From contig NZ_CP032509.1 of assembly GCF_003952725.1 (NCBI RefSeq), positions 4,116,001-4,180,000 on the forward strand: a stretch of DNA of 64,000 nt. Reading direction: 5' to 3'. Origin of the DNA: Georhizobium profundi (lineage in GTDB: Bacteria; Pseudomonadota; Alphaproteobacteria; Rhizobiales; Rhizobiaceae). A program made the position numbers and the translations under genes. How positions within the stretch are numbered: position 1 is the first letter of the stretch; every line of letters begins with the position of its first letter. The notes below the pieces were generated by a model. The model had not been told where the DNA came from. It saw only the letters and a list, made by a program, of their open reading frames with translations, and searched no databases. Shown in pieces: positions 47,673 to 56,339 of this stretch.

Positions 47673-47775
47673 CAAGACGTTCTGTTGCTCCGGCCGCTCG
47701 GCCCGGCGGAGAGCTGTCGCGTGTGGTCGTTCCGCTCCCGCTTCCGTGTTTTTCCGGCGGCGGGAGCGGCGATGG

Positions 47776-49686
47776 TCAACTGTCGGACCGAACCGCGATT
47801 TCACCCGGGGTCCGGATGAGCGGCAAGGTCCCTCTTCGCCACCAGATGACACCGAGAACAGCTGCGCCGACAATGATCGGCACCGACAGTTCCAGATAAG
47901 GTGCCATGGCAGCGCCTGCCGCCACAAAGCACAGCAGACGGAGCCAATGGGCCATTTCGCTCTCCAGCGCCAACGCGAGGATGACGACCGCGACGACACC
48001 CCCCAACGCGGCAATCGCGATGTTCAAGCCCGCCCCCTGCCACAGCAACGCCTCGTTCCAAACGAAGAAGAACGGAACGATGAAGCCGAATGCCGCAAGC
48101 TTTACCGACGTCACCGCGATTTTCAACGCATCCTCGTCGGCGATCGCCGCGGCGGCGAAGGCAGCGACCGCGATGGGCGGGGTCAGCGCAGAAAGGACGG
48201 CGTAGTAGAGCAGGAACATGTTGGCCGGCAGCACGGGGATATCCGCTGCGACAAACGCAGGCCCCACCAGGACCGCACCGAGGATGTAGGCGCTTGGCGT
48301 GGGCATGCCCATGCCGAGCAGAATGGCAATCGCCGCGCCGAACAAGAGGAGCGGAAGAGTCCCCGAACCAGCGACCAGCATGACGATATTGGACGCCTTC
48401 ATCGCCAGCCCGGTCATCGTCAGCCCGCCGATCACGAGACCCGCAGCGGCACAGGCACCAGCCACGGGTAGCATGCGCAACGTCGTCTCGCCCAGACCCT
48501 CCATGACGCCGCGCGGTGTCATGCGCGTCCGCCTCGTGAAGAATGAAGCGATGACCAGGGCGACCGTCGCGTAAACGGCGACATAGGTCGGCGTATAGCC
48601 AACCAGCAAGGCCCAGACGATCACGGCGAGCGGCAGAACGAAGACCCAGCCCGACTTTAGCGTTTCCAGGATGGGATCGGCTTGATCGATGCCGCGCAGT
48701 CCCTGGCGAACGGCGCGAAAATGCACCTGGAGATAGACGGCGAGATAGTAAAGCAGCGCCGGGATCAATGCGGCGATAACCACGTCTCGGTAGTCGATAC
48801 CCGTATACTCAGCAAGGATGAAAGCCGCCGAGCCCATCACGGGCGGCATGGCGGAGCCGCCGGTGGAAGCAGCAACTTCGACGGCACCCGCGAACCGCGC
48901 CGAATAACCTAAGCGCTTCATGATCGGAATCGTCACCGCTCCGGTCGTCGCGACATCCGACGTCGGGCTTCCCGAGATCATGCCGTACATTCCGGATGAA
49001 ACGACCGCAATCTTGGCAGGGCCGCCGGGAGATTTGCCCGTGAGCGCAGCCGCGAGCTGGAACATAAAATCTGCACCGCCTGCCTTGGACAGCAACGCGC
49101 CGAACATGACGAAGAGGAAGACATAGCTCGCCGCGACCTGGATCGGGACGCCGAAAACGCCGTCGGTCGTGTACATGAGCGTATCGATAAACGAGCCGAA
49201 ATCGATATAGCCGTGGCCGAAAGGCGGCGGCAGAACGTGCCCGTAGAGATTGTAGGCCAGGAAGACGAGAACGACGATCGTCAATCCCGGTCCAGTCGTT
49301 CGACGGGTCGCCTCGAGCGTCAGGGCGAGCAGTACAGCACCGAAGAACAGCTGGTCCGCGCCAAGCGGGTTCAGCAGCGTGATGTGGTTGGCAAGGTAAC
49401 CGCGGATCATGAAGAAATAGATGCCGCATGCGACGCTCGCGGCCGACAGAACCCAGTCGAACACGCTTGGTATGGCGGGCGAGTGCCGCGACGCGCCGAC
49501 CGCCAGGAAAAGCAGCGAATAGATCCCACAGACGAACAAGATCCCGATAAGGAGCGCATCGGGTAGCGCAAAAATGTTTGCGTAAACGACCCCAGTAGCA
49601 AACACCGCCGAGGCCGCAAAGAGCCAGAACCGGAAGGCGCCGTCGAATTGGCGGCGCCTCCCGGTGTCGAACAGTCGGCCAATCAT
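47776..49686 (-). CDS. TRAP transporter fused 4TM/12TM permease (system B)
   Basis: A 636-residue fused TRAP permease paralogous to the one at 38165. It has the conserved SGMYGMISGSPTSDVATTGA, EVAASTGGSAMPPVMGSAAF and LLGMGMPTPSAYILGAVLVG. It overlaps its TAXI binding protein gene by four bases. The pair forms a second importer, encoded on the opposite strand to system A with the pht genes between them. Confidence 0.9.
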   Translation of the reverse strand: MIGRLFDTGRRRQFDGAFRFWLFAASAVFATGVVYANIFALPDALLIGILFVCGIYSLLFLAVGASRHSPAIPSVFDWVLSAASVACGIYFFMIRGYLANHITLLNPLGADQLFFGAVLLALTLEATRRTTGPGLTIVVLVFLAYNLYGHVLPPPFGHGYIDFGSFIDTLMYTTDGVFGVPIQVAASYVFLFVMFGALLSKAGGADFMFQLAAALTGKSPGGPAKIAVVSSGMYGMISGSPTSDVATTGAVTIPIMKRLGYSARFAGAVEVAASTGGSAMPPVMGSAAFILAEYTGIDYRDVVIAALIPALLYYLAVYLQVHFRAVRQGLRGIDQADPILETLKSGWVFVLPLAVIVWALLVGYTPTYVAVYATVALVIASFFTRRTRMTPRGVMEGLGETTLRMLPVAGACAAAGLVIGGLTMTGLAMKASNIVMLVAGSGTLPLLLFGAAIAILLGMGMPTPSAYILGAVLVGPAFVAADIPVLPANMFLLYYAVLSALTPPIAVAAFAAAAIADEDALKIAVTSVKLAAFGFIVPFFFVWNEALLWQGAGLNIAIAALGGVVAVVILALALESEMAHWLRLLCFVAAGAAMAPYLELSVPIIVGAAVLGVIWWRRGTLPLIRTPGEIAVRSDS

Positions 49687-50678
49687 TGCATCAGGCCTGC
49701 TTCACGGTATGCGCGAAGTGCACCCTCATGAAATGGAACCGCGGTCTCACGCACGAGGAGTTCCGTGGTGAGATCAGCCATGGCGGGATGGACTGTCTGG
49801 ATCTCCGCGACATTTTCGAGGATCGCTTTGGTCAGCGTGTAGGCGTCTTCCTCGGACATGTCTTCGCTTGCAACGAGCACAGCGCCAAGCGCCACAGTCT
49901 CGATAGCTTCAGGCTGGTTCTCGTAGGTTTCCGCAGGAATTGTGAACTCGCCGATAGAAAACTCCTCCGCGACGCTCTTGCGCACATCTTCCGGAATATC
50001 GAGAATCTTGATGTCCAGGCTGTTCTCAATTTCACGGATCGAGCTGTGACCGACAAAAACACCGTTGGTGTAGACGTCCACGCGTCCGTTAAGGAGTAGA
50101 CCGCTCTGTTCTGAGGAGCCCGCCTGTACAACGCTTCCGCCCCATGCTGCGATCGCTTCGTCGTCGGCACCTGCAGCGGCCATCATGGCAGACGCAACCT
50201 GCCCCGTGATGTTCCCAGCGCGGTTGATCGTGATCCGAACGGGCGCTTCCTTCTCGACCAAATCAGCGAGTGACGTGATGCCGTATTCGTCGCTGAAGCT
50301 CTTGTTCACGACAAACTGCATTGGCGCCCAGTCATAAAGGTAGCCAATGGTTCGCAAGTTCTCGATCGGCTGCTGGAACGGCTCGCCGCCGGCAACCGCT
50401 ATGGCCAGCTCAGCGTCGTGAATGAGGCCGATTTCGGCGCGTCCTTGGCTGACCATGGCTGCATTGGCAAAGCCCCCACCCGTTGTTTGATAGGTGACGG
50501 AAGATCCTGGCGCTCCTTTCTTCAAGGCGGCGTCCAGACCAGCGCCCATCAGTGTCCAAAGCCCGCCCGGGCTTGCACCGGCAAGCGTGAGATTGAGCGA
50601 TTGCGCAGAGGCAGGAACCTGCGTTCCCAGCAGGCATGCCATTGCAACGGCGGATGCGATCTTCCGTGAGTAATTCAT
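49683..50678 (-). CDS. TAXI-family TRAP transporter solute-binding protein (system B)
   Basis: A 331-residue periplasmic protein with a signal peptide (about 1-25, ending VPASAQ), then LNLTLAGASPGGLWTLMGAG, the TAXI start. GGGAGGA lies five bases before the chosen ATG; a longer frame begins in the operator region. A 16-bp palindrome sits 62-77 bases upstream. Its ligand is probably an aromatic or related acid. Confidence 0.88.
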   Translation of the reverse strand: MNYSRKIASAVAMACLLGTQVPASAQSLNLTLAGASPGGLWTLMGAGLDAALKKGAPGSSVTYQTTGGGFANAAMVSQGRAEIGLIHDAELAIAVAGGEPFQQPIENLRTIGYLYDWAPMQFVVNKSFSDEYGITSLADLVEKEAPVRITINRAGNITGQVASAMMAAAGADDEAIAAWGGSVVQAGSSEQSGLLLNGRVDVYTNGVFVGHSSIREIENSLDIKILDIPEDVRKSVAEEFSIGEFTIPAETYENQPEAIETVALGAVLVASEDMSEEDAYTLTKAILENVAEIQTVHPAMADLTTELLVRETAVPFHEGALRAYREAGLMQ

Positions 50679-50739
50679 GATGTCCTCCCATTCAGATTGA
50701 TCAATCCGAGGCCTCGCTCCTTCAGCGCCCACAGATTAA

Positions 50740-50755
50740 TTAGTTTGGTAACTAA
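50740..50755. promoter_or_regulatory. MarR-type palindrome upstream of TAXI system B
   Basis: TTAGTT-TGGT-AACTAA is a perfect 6-4-6 palindrome that shares the TTAG...CTAA ends of the two pht-promoter sites. It is placed as an operator for the minus-strand TAXI/TRAP operon. The following 230 bases (50756-50984) hold nothing I recognise. Confidence 0.55.
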
Positions 50756-50990
50756 TGTTAGACCTAAAACTTTCTTTGCGTCAATCGCCGGCATTCGGTG
50801 GGCAGGAAGAGGCTGACACAGGGGCTACCTCCAAGAGCCTGAATCAGCAGATTGCTTGGATTTCATTGTCTTGGCAGCCGCCGGGTCAACAGGCGTAATT
50901 GGCGATGAATATCCATGCATCGGCTGAGGCGATCGTCCGCTGAAATCTCGGATCAGTCTGCGGCATCGTCCAAACTAGGAGGAGTTCGGT

Positions 50991-51131
50991 CTAACGTGCG
51001 TCTTCCCGAGCCCGGTTGCTCGGGTTCTTCATCCAGACTGAGAGGCCACTTGGCCGGATACGCAGGCAGCGGCACATCGCCCGCACCGTGAATTGCTGGC
51101 GATGCTCGGCAACAGACGCTTTTCTCACTTT
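50991..51131 (-). pseudogene. IS3-family OrfB N-terminal fragment
   Basis: Translates to VAEHRQQFTVRAMCRCLRIR and then PSGLSVWMKNPSNRARED, the conserved start of IS3 OrfB proteins. A stop follows after ARED-AR, and the integrase core is missing. Confidence 0.7.
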
Positions 51132-51141
51132 GGATCCTTGG

Positions 51142-52127
51142 CTAAATACGCGGTGGCTTCCTATTAAACACACCCGGCAGCGGGAATGGAGCCAACGAAC
51201 ATCCAATCGACTTCTTATGTCGCGCGTCATCTTCTGCGCCACCCGGATCACGATAGATCATGCCGAACCGCAGCGTATTGTAAAACAGCACCGCGATCTT
51301 GCTTGCAGTCGCGGTGACCGCCTTTTGTTTACTGATCCGTTCAGAGAGGCGTCGGTAGAACGCGCCGAGTGCCGTGTCGCTTCGTCCGATCGTGACGGCC
51401 GCCAATCGTAGCAATGCGGCTGCGTTGCTAGACGATCGGCGCGTTCGGGATGAGAGCAACTTGCCACCTGAGACTTTATTGCCCGGCGCGAGGCAAAGCC
51501 AGGATGTAAAGTGCTTCGCGCTCGGCCATGCCTGCAAATCCGAGCCGCACTCGCCGACCAGCTTGAGCGCCAGAGAGGGACCGAGACCATGGATGTGAGT
51601 CAAGTCGACGCCAAGAACACAGTAAAGTGCAGATCGAACGTCGAATGACGGTTCATTCACCTGTCTGGTAGTCGTCCTTGTCTTCGGTAGAGGTGGCAAC
51701 TGCTGTTCGGCGCGAACCGTCAGGTCCGAGATGGCGGCCAATAGCTTGCGGTCACATTCCAGCATCTTCTGCTGGTAGAAGTCATAGAGTTCCAGCGACT
51801 GCGGAAGGGCGAGTACGTGCTCTTCGCGAGCATTGCATACCGGGCACTTACTAGGATCACCTCGATGCCGTGTTGTTCGAGGATCTCGAAGGCAGGGATC
51901 CAATAGACGCAGGTGGACTCCATCGCGACACTGGTTACGCCGCAAGACTGGAACCACTCGGCCAACTCATGCAGGTCTTGCGTAAAAGTACCGAACGCGC
52001 ACACCGGCGTATCATCACTATCGGGGTTCACGGCAGCCACATGCTTGGTGGAACCAATGTCGACTGCGGCAGATCCGGGATTGACCATCTTCAGGCCGGA
52101 TTTGTCACCCTCATCGGACTTCATCAT
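51142..52127 (-). pseudogene. IS110-family transposase with internal deletion
   Basis: The N-terminal DEDD domain is present (AAVDIGSTKHVAAVNPDSDD, then VAMESTCVYWIPAFEILEQH to IEVILVSAR), preceded by GGAGGAGG at a good start. The C-terminal transposase_20 part is also present (LTHIHGLGPSLALKLVGECG; LCLAPGNKVSGGKLLSSRTR). The roughly 100-residue linking section is lost and the two parts are in different frames near 51810-51845. Confidence 0.8.
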
Positions 52128-52191
52128 AGCGCCTCCTCCGTTCGGGTTGGAGGGGCTGGGCAATGCAAGTCGGTCTTCTTCCTATCCGGGA

Positions 52192-52590
52192 TTACCACCG
52201 ACGCGGCGTCACCGTTCTCAAGAACGGATCAGCCCATGTGCCACGTTTTTTTAACGGGGTTGTATGCCTCCAATAAGCCATCGGCAGCTCCCCTCCGCGT
52301 GCCCGAGTAACAGGTGTTTCTACCGCGCACAGGCTGGCGGCGGCCCTCCAACGGTTTTTTAAGATGTCGCGTTCCTCGGTGACGCGCGCCAGCTCCTTCT
52401 TCAGACGACGTATCCCTGCCGCCTGATCCCCATCGCCTCCTGATGGCTGCGAGAACTTCTTCTTCCACACGTAGAGCGAGTGTTGGCTAACGCTAAGCCG
52501 CTGCGACACCTCTGAAACCGGACAGCCCCGCTCGGTGATCTGCGCGACAGCATCGCGCTTGAACTTGTCACTGTAATTGCCAGTCACCAT
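52192..52590 (-). pseudogene. IS3-family OrfA, altered C-terminus
   Basis: An HTH-containing OrfA: YSDKFKRDAVAQITERGCPV, SEVSQRLSVSQHSLYVWKKK and the leucine-zipper part ELARVTEERDILKN. After that the frame runs into unrelated sequence where the IS110 relic begins. Normal OrfA/OrfB frameshift fusion is impossible. Confidence 0.75.
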
Positions 52591-52818
52591 CATGACCTAC
52601 CTGCCTCGAAATTAGGAAGAAGGCGTCTACAAATCCGTGTTCTATTCAGTTCTCGACCCCACATGAAGTTGATGCCCACGCGCCCGTCCAAGTGAATAGT
52701 GCGCTCCGCGGCGACGACCAGGGCAAAGCTAGGACATGTTGACAGCCCGGTAAAAATCACAAACTGAATTGCAGCGCTCGCAGCTTGTTTGCAGTGCACA
52801 CACTTGAAGGGATCTGAA

Positions 52819-53586
52819 ATGTCGCACAGCCAAAGACAACTGAAGTCGGAATTGGGGCGGAGCACGTCGGACACGGTGACCGTCCGCGGCTTTGACCTGC
52901 CTCAGGAGTTGATGGGCCATATCAATTTCGGAGACATGGCCTTCCTTCAGATCACCGGGCGCAGGCCCGCCCCGTCGGAATCGATCATCTTCAACGCCAT
53001 GCTCGTCTCGCTGGTCGAGCATGGCATGACGCCGTCCGCCATCGCCACGCGCATGGTCCTGGCCGGTGCACCCGAAGCACTGCAGGCAGCGGTCGCCGCC
53101 GGGCTGAATGGTCTCGGCAGCCGTTTTGCGGGGACCATGGAGGGAGCAGCCCGCGTGCTTCAGGCTGCCCTGCCGGACGCGACGCAGCCAGGCGACATCA
53201 AAGCCATCGCGAATGCTGTCGTCGAGGATCATGCCGCGCGGCGTCATTTTGTGCCGGGTATCGGGCATCCACTGCACAAGCCGATCGATCCGCGCGCCGA
53301 GCGGTTGCGCGCCATCGCGCAGGATCAGGGGTTCGCTGGACCATATGTCGAACTGATGTGGGAGATCAGCGCGAGTGCAAGCGAGACCTCCGGCCGGGTG
53401 CTGCCGGTCAACGTCACCGGCGCCATCGGCGCGCTTCTCTGCGAACTCGGGCTGGACTGGCGTCTTGCGCGCGGCATGGCGGTCATGAGCCGCGCCGTCG
53501 GATTGGTCGGTCATGCCTGGGAGGAAATCAACACGCCGATGGCCGACGAAGTCTACCGGCGGATCGAAGACGAGGTTGCGCGCTAG
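52819..53586 (+). CDS. Citryl-CoA-lyase-like small citrate-synthase-fold protein
   Basis: A 255-residue protein resembling the short citrate-synthase-fold citryl-CoA lyases. By eye alignment the two catalytic histidines are H68 (VEHGMTPSAI) and H150 (GIGHPLHK). The third residue, normally Asp in NVD, is Thr200 in LPVNVTGAIG. AAGGGA lies before the ATG at 52819. It would cleave citryl-CoA or a related 3-hydroxy-diacid CoA ester; the Thr change may alter the reaction. It converges with the IclR gene and may belong to the same regulon. Confidence 0.75.
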   Translation: MSHSQRQLKSELGRSTSDTVTVRGFDLPQELMGHINFGDMAFLQITGRRPAPSESIIFNAMLVSLVEHGMTPSAIATRMVLAGAPEALQAAVAAGLNGLGSRFAGTMEGAARVLQAALPDATQPGDIKAIANAVVEDHAARRHFVPGIGHPLHKPIDPRAERLRAIAQDQGFAGPYVELMWEISASASETSGRVLPVNVTGAIGALLCELGLDWRLARGMAVMSRAVGLVGHAWEEINTPMADEVYRRIEDEVAR

Positions 53587-53597
53587 CGCCTTGACGC

Positions 53598-54425
53598 TCA
53601 GTCGGGCCCCGGATCCAGCATGTCGCGCATGTTTCGGACCTGCAAATGGTTCCAGACGCCGCTGATTTCCGCGGCGGCCCGGCGCACCTCCGGCAGGAAT
53701 TCGGCGACCACGTCCCGCTCCCGGTCGAAGGCCGACTGGGTCGTGAGATTGAGGGCCGCCACGGTCGTGCCTTGAGCCGAGACGATCGGGACAGCGAGCA
53801 CCTTGATCCCGGGACCCAGTTCCCCCTCGACGACGCAATAGCCGTCGGCGCGCACAGTCTCGATCGCCGCGCGGAATTTGGAAGGCTCCGTGATCGTCGC
53901 CTCGGTGACCGGTTCGAGCCGGGCAGCGCGCAACCACACCTCGAAGTCCTGGTCCGAAAGGGCCGCGAGCAGGACGCGGCCCATCGCGGTTGCATAAGCG
54001 GGCAGCCTCTGTCCGACATTGATGTGCACGCGCAGCGGCCCCGATGCCGATGCGCGCGCAACGTAGATGATCTCTTCGCCGTCGAGCACCGAGATGCTGG
54101 AGGAACGCCCCGACAAATCGCGCAGGCGTCGCAAGATCGGCTGCAACGCATCTCCCACGCCGTGCGATGACAGATATGCCGTTCCGAGTGCCAGCGTCTT
54201 CGGTGTGAGGAAATACTGGTTGCCATCGGAGCGCGCAAGATAGCCGAGCGCCTCCAATGTCATGGCGATCCGGCGCGCCGAAGCGCGCGACGTACCGGAC
54301 AGCTTGGCTATCTCAGATACTGCAAGAGCAGGTTTGGCGCTGCTGAACGCGTTGATGACATTGAGCCCGCGTTCGAGCGAAGAAATGAACCAACGCTCAT
54401 TCCTTAGATCAATAAGCATTGACAT
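53598..54425 (-). CDS. IclR-family transcriptional regulator
   Basis: A 275-residue regulator with an N-terminal winged HTH (LAVSEIAKLSGTSRASARRI) and a C-terminal effector-binding domain (LDGEEIIYVARASASGPLRV; GYCVVEGELGPGIKVLAVPI), like PcaR/PobR-type catabolic regulators. Starts at 54425 or 54419 are both possible. It is divergent from the CoA-transferase operon, with a 25-bp palindrome between them. Confidence 0.9.
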   Translation of the reverse strand: MSMLIDLRNERWFISSLERGLNVINAFSSAKPALAVSEIAKLSGTSRASARRIAMTLEALGYLARSDGNQYFLTPKTLALGTAYLSSHGVGDALQPILRRLRDLSGRSSSISVLDGEEIIYVARASASGPLRVHINVGQRLPAYATAMGRVLLAALSDQDFEVWLRAARLEPVTEATITEPSKFRAAIETVRADGYCVVEGELGPGIKVLAVPIVSAQGTTVAALNLTTQSAFDRERDVVAEFLPEVRRAAAEISGVWNHLQVRNMRDMLDPGPD

Positions 54426-54453
54426 TCACATGGACCTCACCCTAACCTGATCA

Positions 54454-54478
54454 CATAGCGTACATAATGTGCGCTATG
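54454..54478. promoter_or_regulatory. 25-bp palindrome, probable IclR operator
   Basis: CATAGCG and CGCTATG form the outer arms and ACAT/ATGT the inner arms around a central base; only one arm pair mismatches. It lies 29 bases before the IclR start and about 92 before the CoA-transferase start, ideal for divergent control. Confidence 0.7.
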
Positions 54479-54569
54479 CGCACAAGACATATTCGGCGAG
54501 GCGTCGGGAGCGCCATCGCCGTCGTTGCAGTCGAAGGCGACCTTCGCCGATGCGATCGGGAGGAACTAG

Positions 54570-55757
54570 GTGTTCGACAATCGGAGCATGCTCGCGGGGA
54601 TCCGTGTGGTCGAGATGGCGAATGTCATCAGCGGCCCCTTCGCGGGCATGCTATTGGCCGATCTGGGCGCCGATGTCGTCAAGGTGGAGATGACCGGGAC
54701 CGGAGACCCCTTCCGTATCTGGGCCGGCGAAAGCGCGGCGATTTCACCCGCCTTTGCCGCCTATAATCGCGGCAAGCGCAGCATCGAACTCGACATCAAG
54801 ACGCCGAGGGGACGGGAGAACTACCTGCACCTGGCGGCCAACGCCGATGTCGTTATTGAGAATTTCCGGCCCGGCGCACTCGATCGCGCCGGCGTCGGTT
54901 ACGAGGCGTTGAAACAGCGCGCGCCGGGTCTGGTCTACTGCTCGATCTCCGGCATGGGCCAGAGCGGGCCCTACCGCGACCTGCCCACCTTCGACGGCAT
55001 CGCGCAGGCGATGTCGGGCCTTTGGAGCCAGTTGGTCGACATGGAAACGCCCGACCCGGTTGGGCCGCCGATCTCTGACCAGCTCACCGGGCTCTATGCT
55101 GCCTACGGCGTGCTCGGGGCGCTCGTCTCGCGCGGCACGACTGGCCTTGGTCGGCGCATCGACGTCAGCATGCTCGGCGCGACCATCGCCTTCCAACCAC
55201 ACGGCGTCGCAGAATATCTCCTCACTGGCGCAATCGCCGACAAGTCGTCCCGGGCCCGCGTCTCGCAATCCTTTGCCTTCGTCTGCGCCGACGGGCTGCC
55301 GCTCGCCATCCACCTTTCCTCGCCGCCAAAATTCTGGCTGGCGCTTCTCGCGGCGATCGATCGCAAGGACCTTGGCGATCACCCCGATTATGCAACCAAG
55401 TCCATGCGCGAGCGCAACTATGAGCGGTTGCGTCAGGAACTGGCGGCGGTGTTCGGAACGCGGGACCGGTCGCATTGGCTTGAGCGGCTGATCGCCAGCG
55501 ACGTGCCCTGCGGGCCGTTGAACACGGTGGCCGAGGCGATGACCGATCCGCAGGCGAAGGCGCTGCGTATGGCGCGCACCTTCGGCAAAGGCGAGCGGGC
55601 GCTGCCGCTGGTCGGCTACGCGATCGACGATCCCCACCGTCCCGAGGACGAGGCGGACCGGCCTGTACCGCTCCTCGGCGAACACACGGCACAGATACTC
55701 GAGGAACTGGGCCTTTCGGACGCAGCCAACTCCGCGTCCCTTTCTTCAACAAGTTGA
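54570..55757 (+). CDS. CaiB/BaiF family CoA-transferase
   Basis: A 395-residue class III CoA-transferase: GIRVVEMANVISGPFAGMLL start, DLGADVVKVE, NRGKRSIELDIK, NADVVIENFRPGAL, and the active-site aspartate region LPTFDGIAQAMSGL. It starts with GTG, with GGGAGGA upstream. It would attach CoA to an organic acid using another CoA ester as donor. It leads the operon that continues with a biotin-dependent carboxylase. Confidence 0.9.
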   Translation: MFDNRSMLAGIRVVEMANVISGPFAGMLLADLGADVVKVEMTGTGDPFRIWAGESAAISPAFAAYNRGKRSIELDIKTPRGRENYLHLAANADVVIENFRPGALDRAGVGYEALKQRAPGLVYCSISGMGQSGPYRDLPTFDGIAQAMSGLWSQLVDMETPDPVGPPISDQLTGLYAAYGVLGALVSRGTTGLGRRIDVSMLGATIAFQPHGVAEYLLTGAIADKSSRARVSQSFAFVCADGLPLAIHLSSPPKFWLALLAAIDRKDLGDHPDYATKSMRERNYERLRQELAAVFGTRDRSHWLERLIASDVPCGPLNTVAEAMTDPQAKALRMARTFGKGERALPLVGYAIDDPHRPEDEADRPVPLLGEHTAQILEELGLSDAANSASLSSTS

Positions 55758-55799
55758 TCAAGGCGCCCGGTTCGACGCCGGCATAGTCGGGAAAGAAAA

Positions 55800-56339
55800 A
55801 TGGCACGCTACCTGGACAGCCCCCTCTCCGCAGATGACCTGCGCCAGATCCTGGAGCTGGTGGAGAATTCGAAATTCGAGAGCATCGATCTGCAGATCGG
55901 CGACCTGCGCCTGTCGGCCAGCATGACCGGCGCCTTGCCTGCTTCGGCGCCTATCGATCGCGCTTTTGCTCCAGCACCTTCACCCGCTCCAGCGTCTTCG
56001 CCCGCCCCCGCGGCAGCGTCCTCGCCGGCGGCGCCAACCCCGGCTTCAAACACCCAGCCGGGCCATAAGGCATCCGGCCCCGCTGACTCGGATCTGGTCG
56101 AGATCACCGCGCCGATCGTCGGCATCTTCTATACGGCCCCCGAGCCCGGAGTGCCGCCTTTCGTGGAAATCGGCACCGAAGTCGGCCCAGATACCAACGT
56201 AGGCCTAATCGAGGTAATGAAAGTCTTCAACGGCATCAAATCGGGCGTTGCCGGTACGATCGTGGAGCGCTTAGTGGAGGACTCCGGGTTCGTCGAATTC
56301 GGCCAGCCGCTCTTCCTTGTCCGTCCGAAGGCCTCGTGA
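55800..56339 (+). CDS. Biotin carboxyl carrier protein
   Basis: A 179-residue AccB-like carrier. The N-terminal helix-turn part is followed by an Ala/Pro linker (about 50-85) and the biotinyl domain, with the modified lysine K141 in IEVMKVFNGI. The stop overlaps the next start by one base (TGATG). It carries carboxybiotin between the two following subunits. Confidence 0.92.
   Translation: MARYLDSPLSADDLRQILELVENSKFESIDLQIGDLRLSASMTGALPASAPIDRAFAPAPSPAPASSPAPAAASSPAAPTPASNTQPGHKASGPADSDLVEITAPIVGIFYTAPEPGVPPFVEIGTEVGPDTNVGLIEVMKVFNGIKSGVAGTIVERLVEDSGFVEFGQPLFLVRPKAS

Larger units (their letters stand above)
50991..52593 (-). mobile_element. IS3 relic interrupted by an IS110 relic
   Basis: OrfA of an IS3-family element (52.2-52.6 kb) and the start of its OrfB (50.99-51.13 kb) lie on the same strand, separated by an IS110-family transposase. 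The arrangement indicates that an IS110 element jumped into the IS3 element. Both are now defective. Confidence 0.7.

Noticed and set aside
51000..51030. Terminator-like hairpin (CCCGAGC/GCTCGGG followed by TTCTT)
   Set aside because: It lies inside the coding sequence of the IS3 OrfB fragment and encodes conserved residues, so the pairing is probably incidental.
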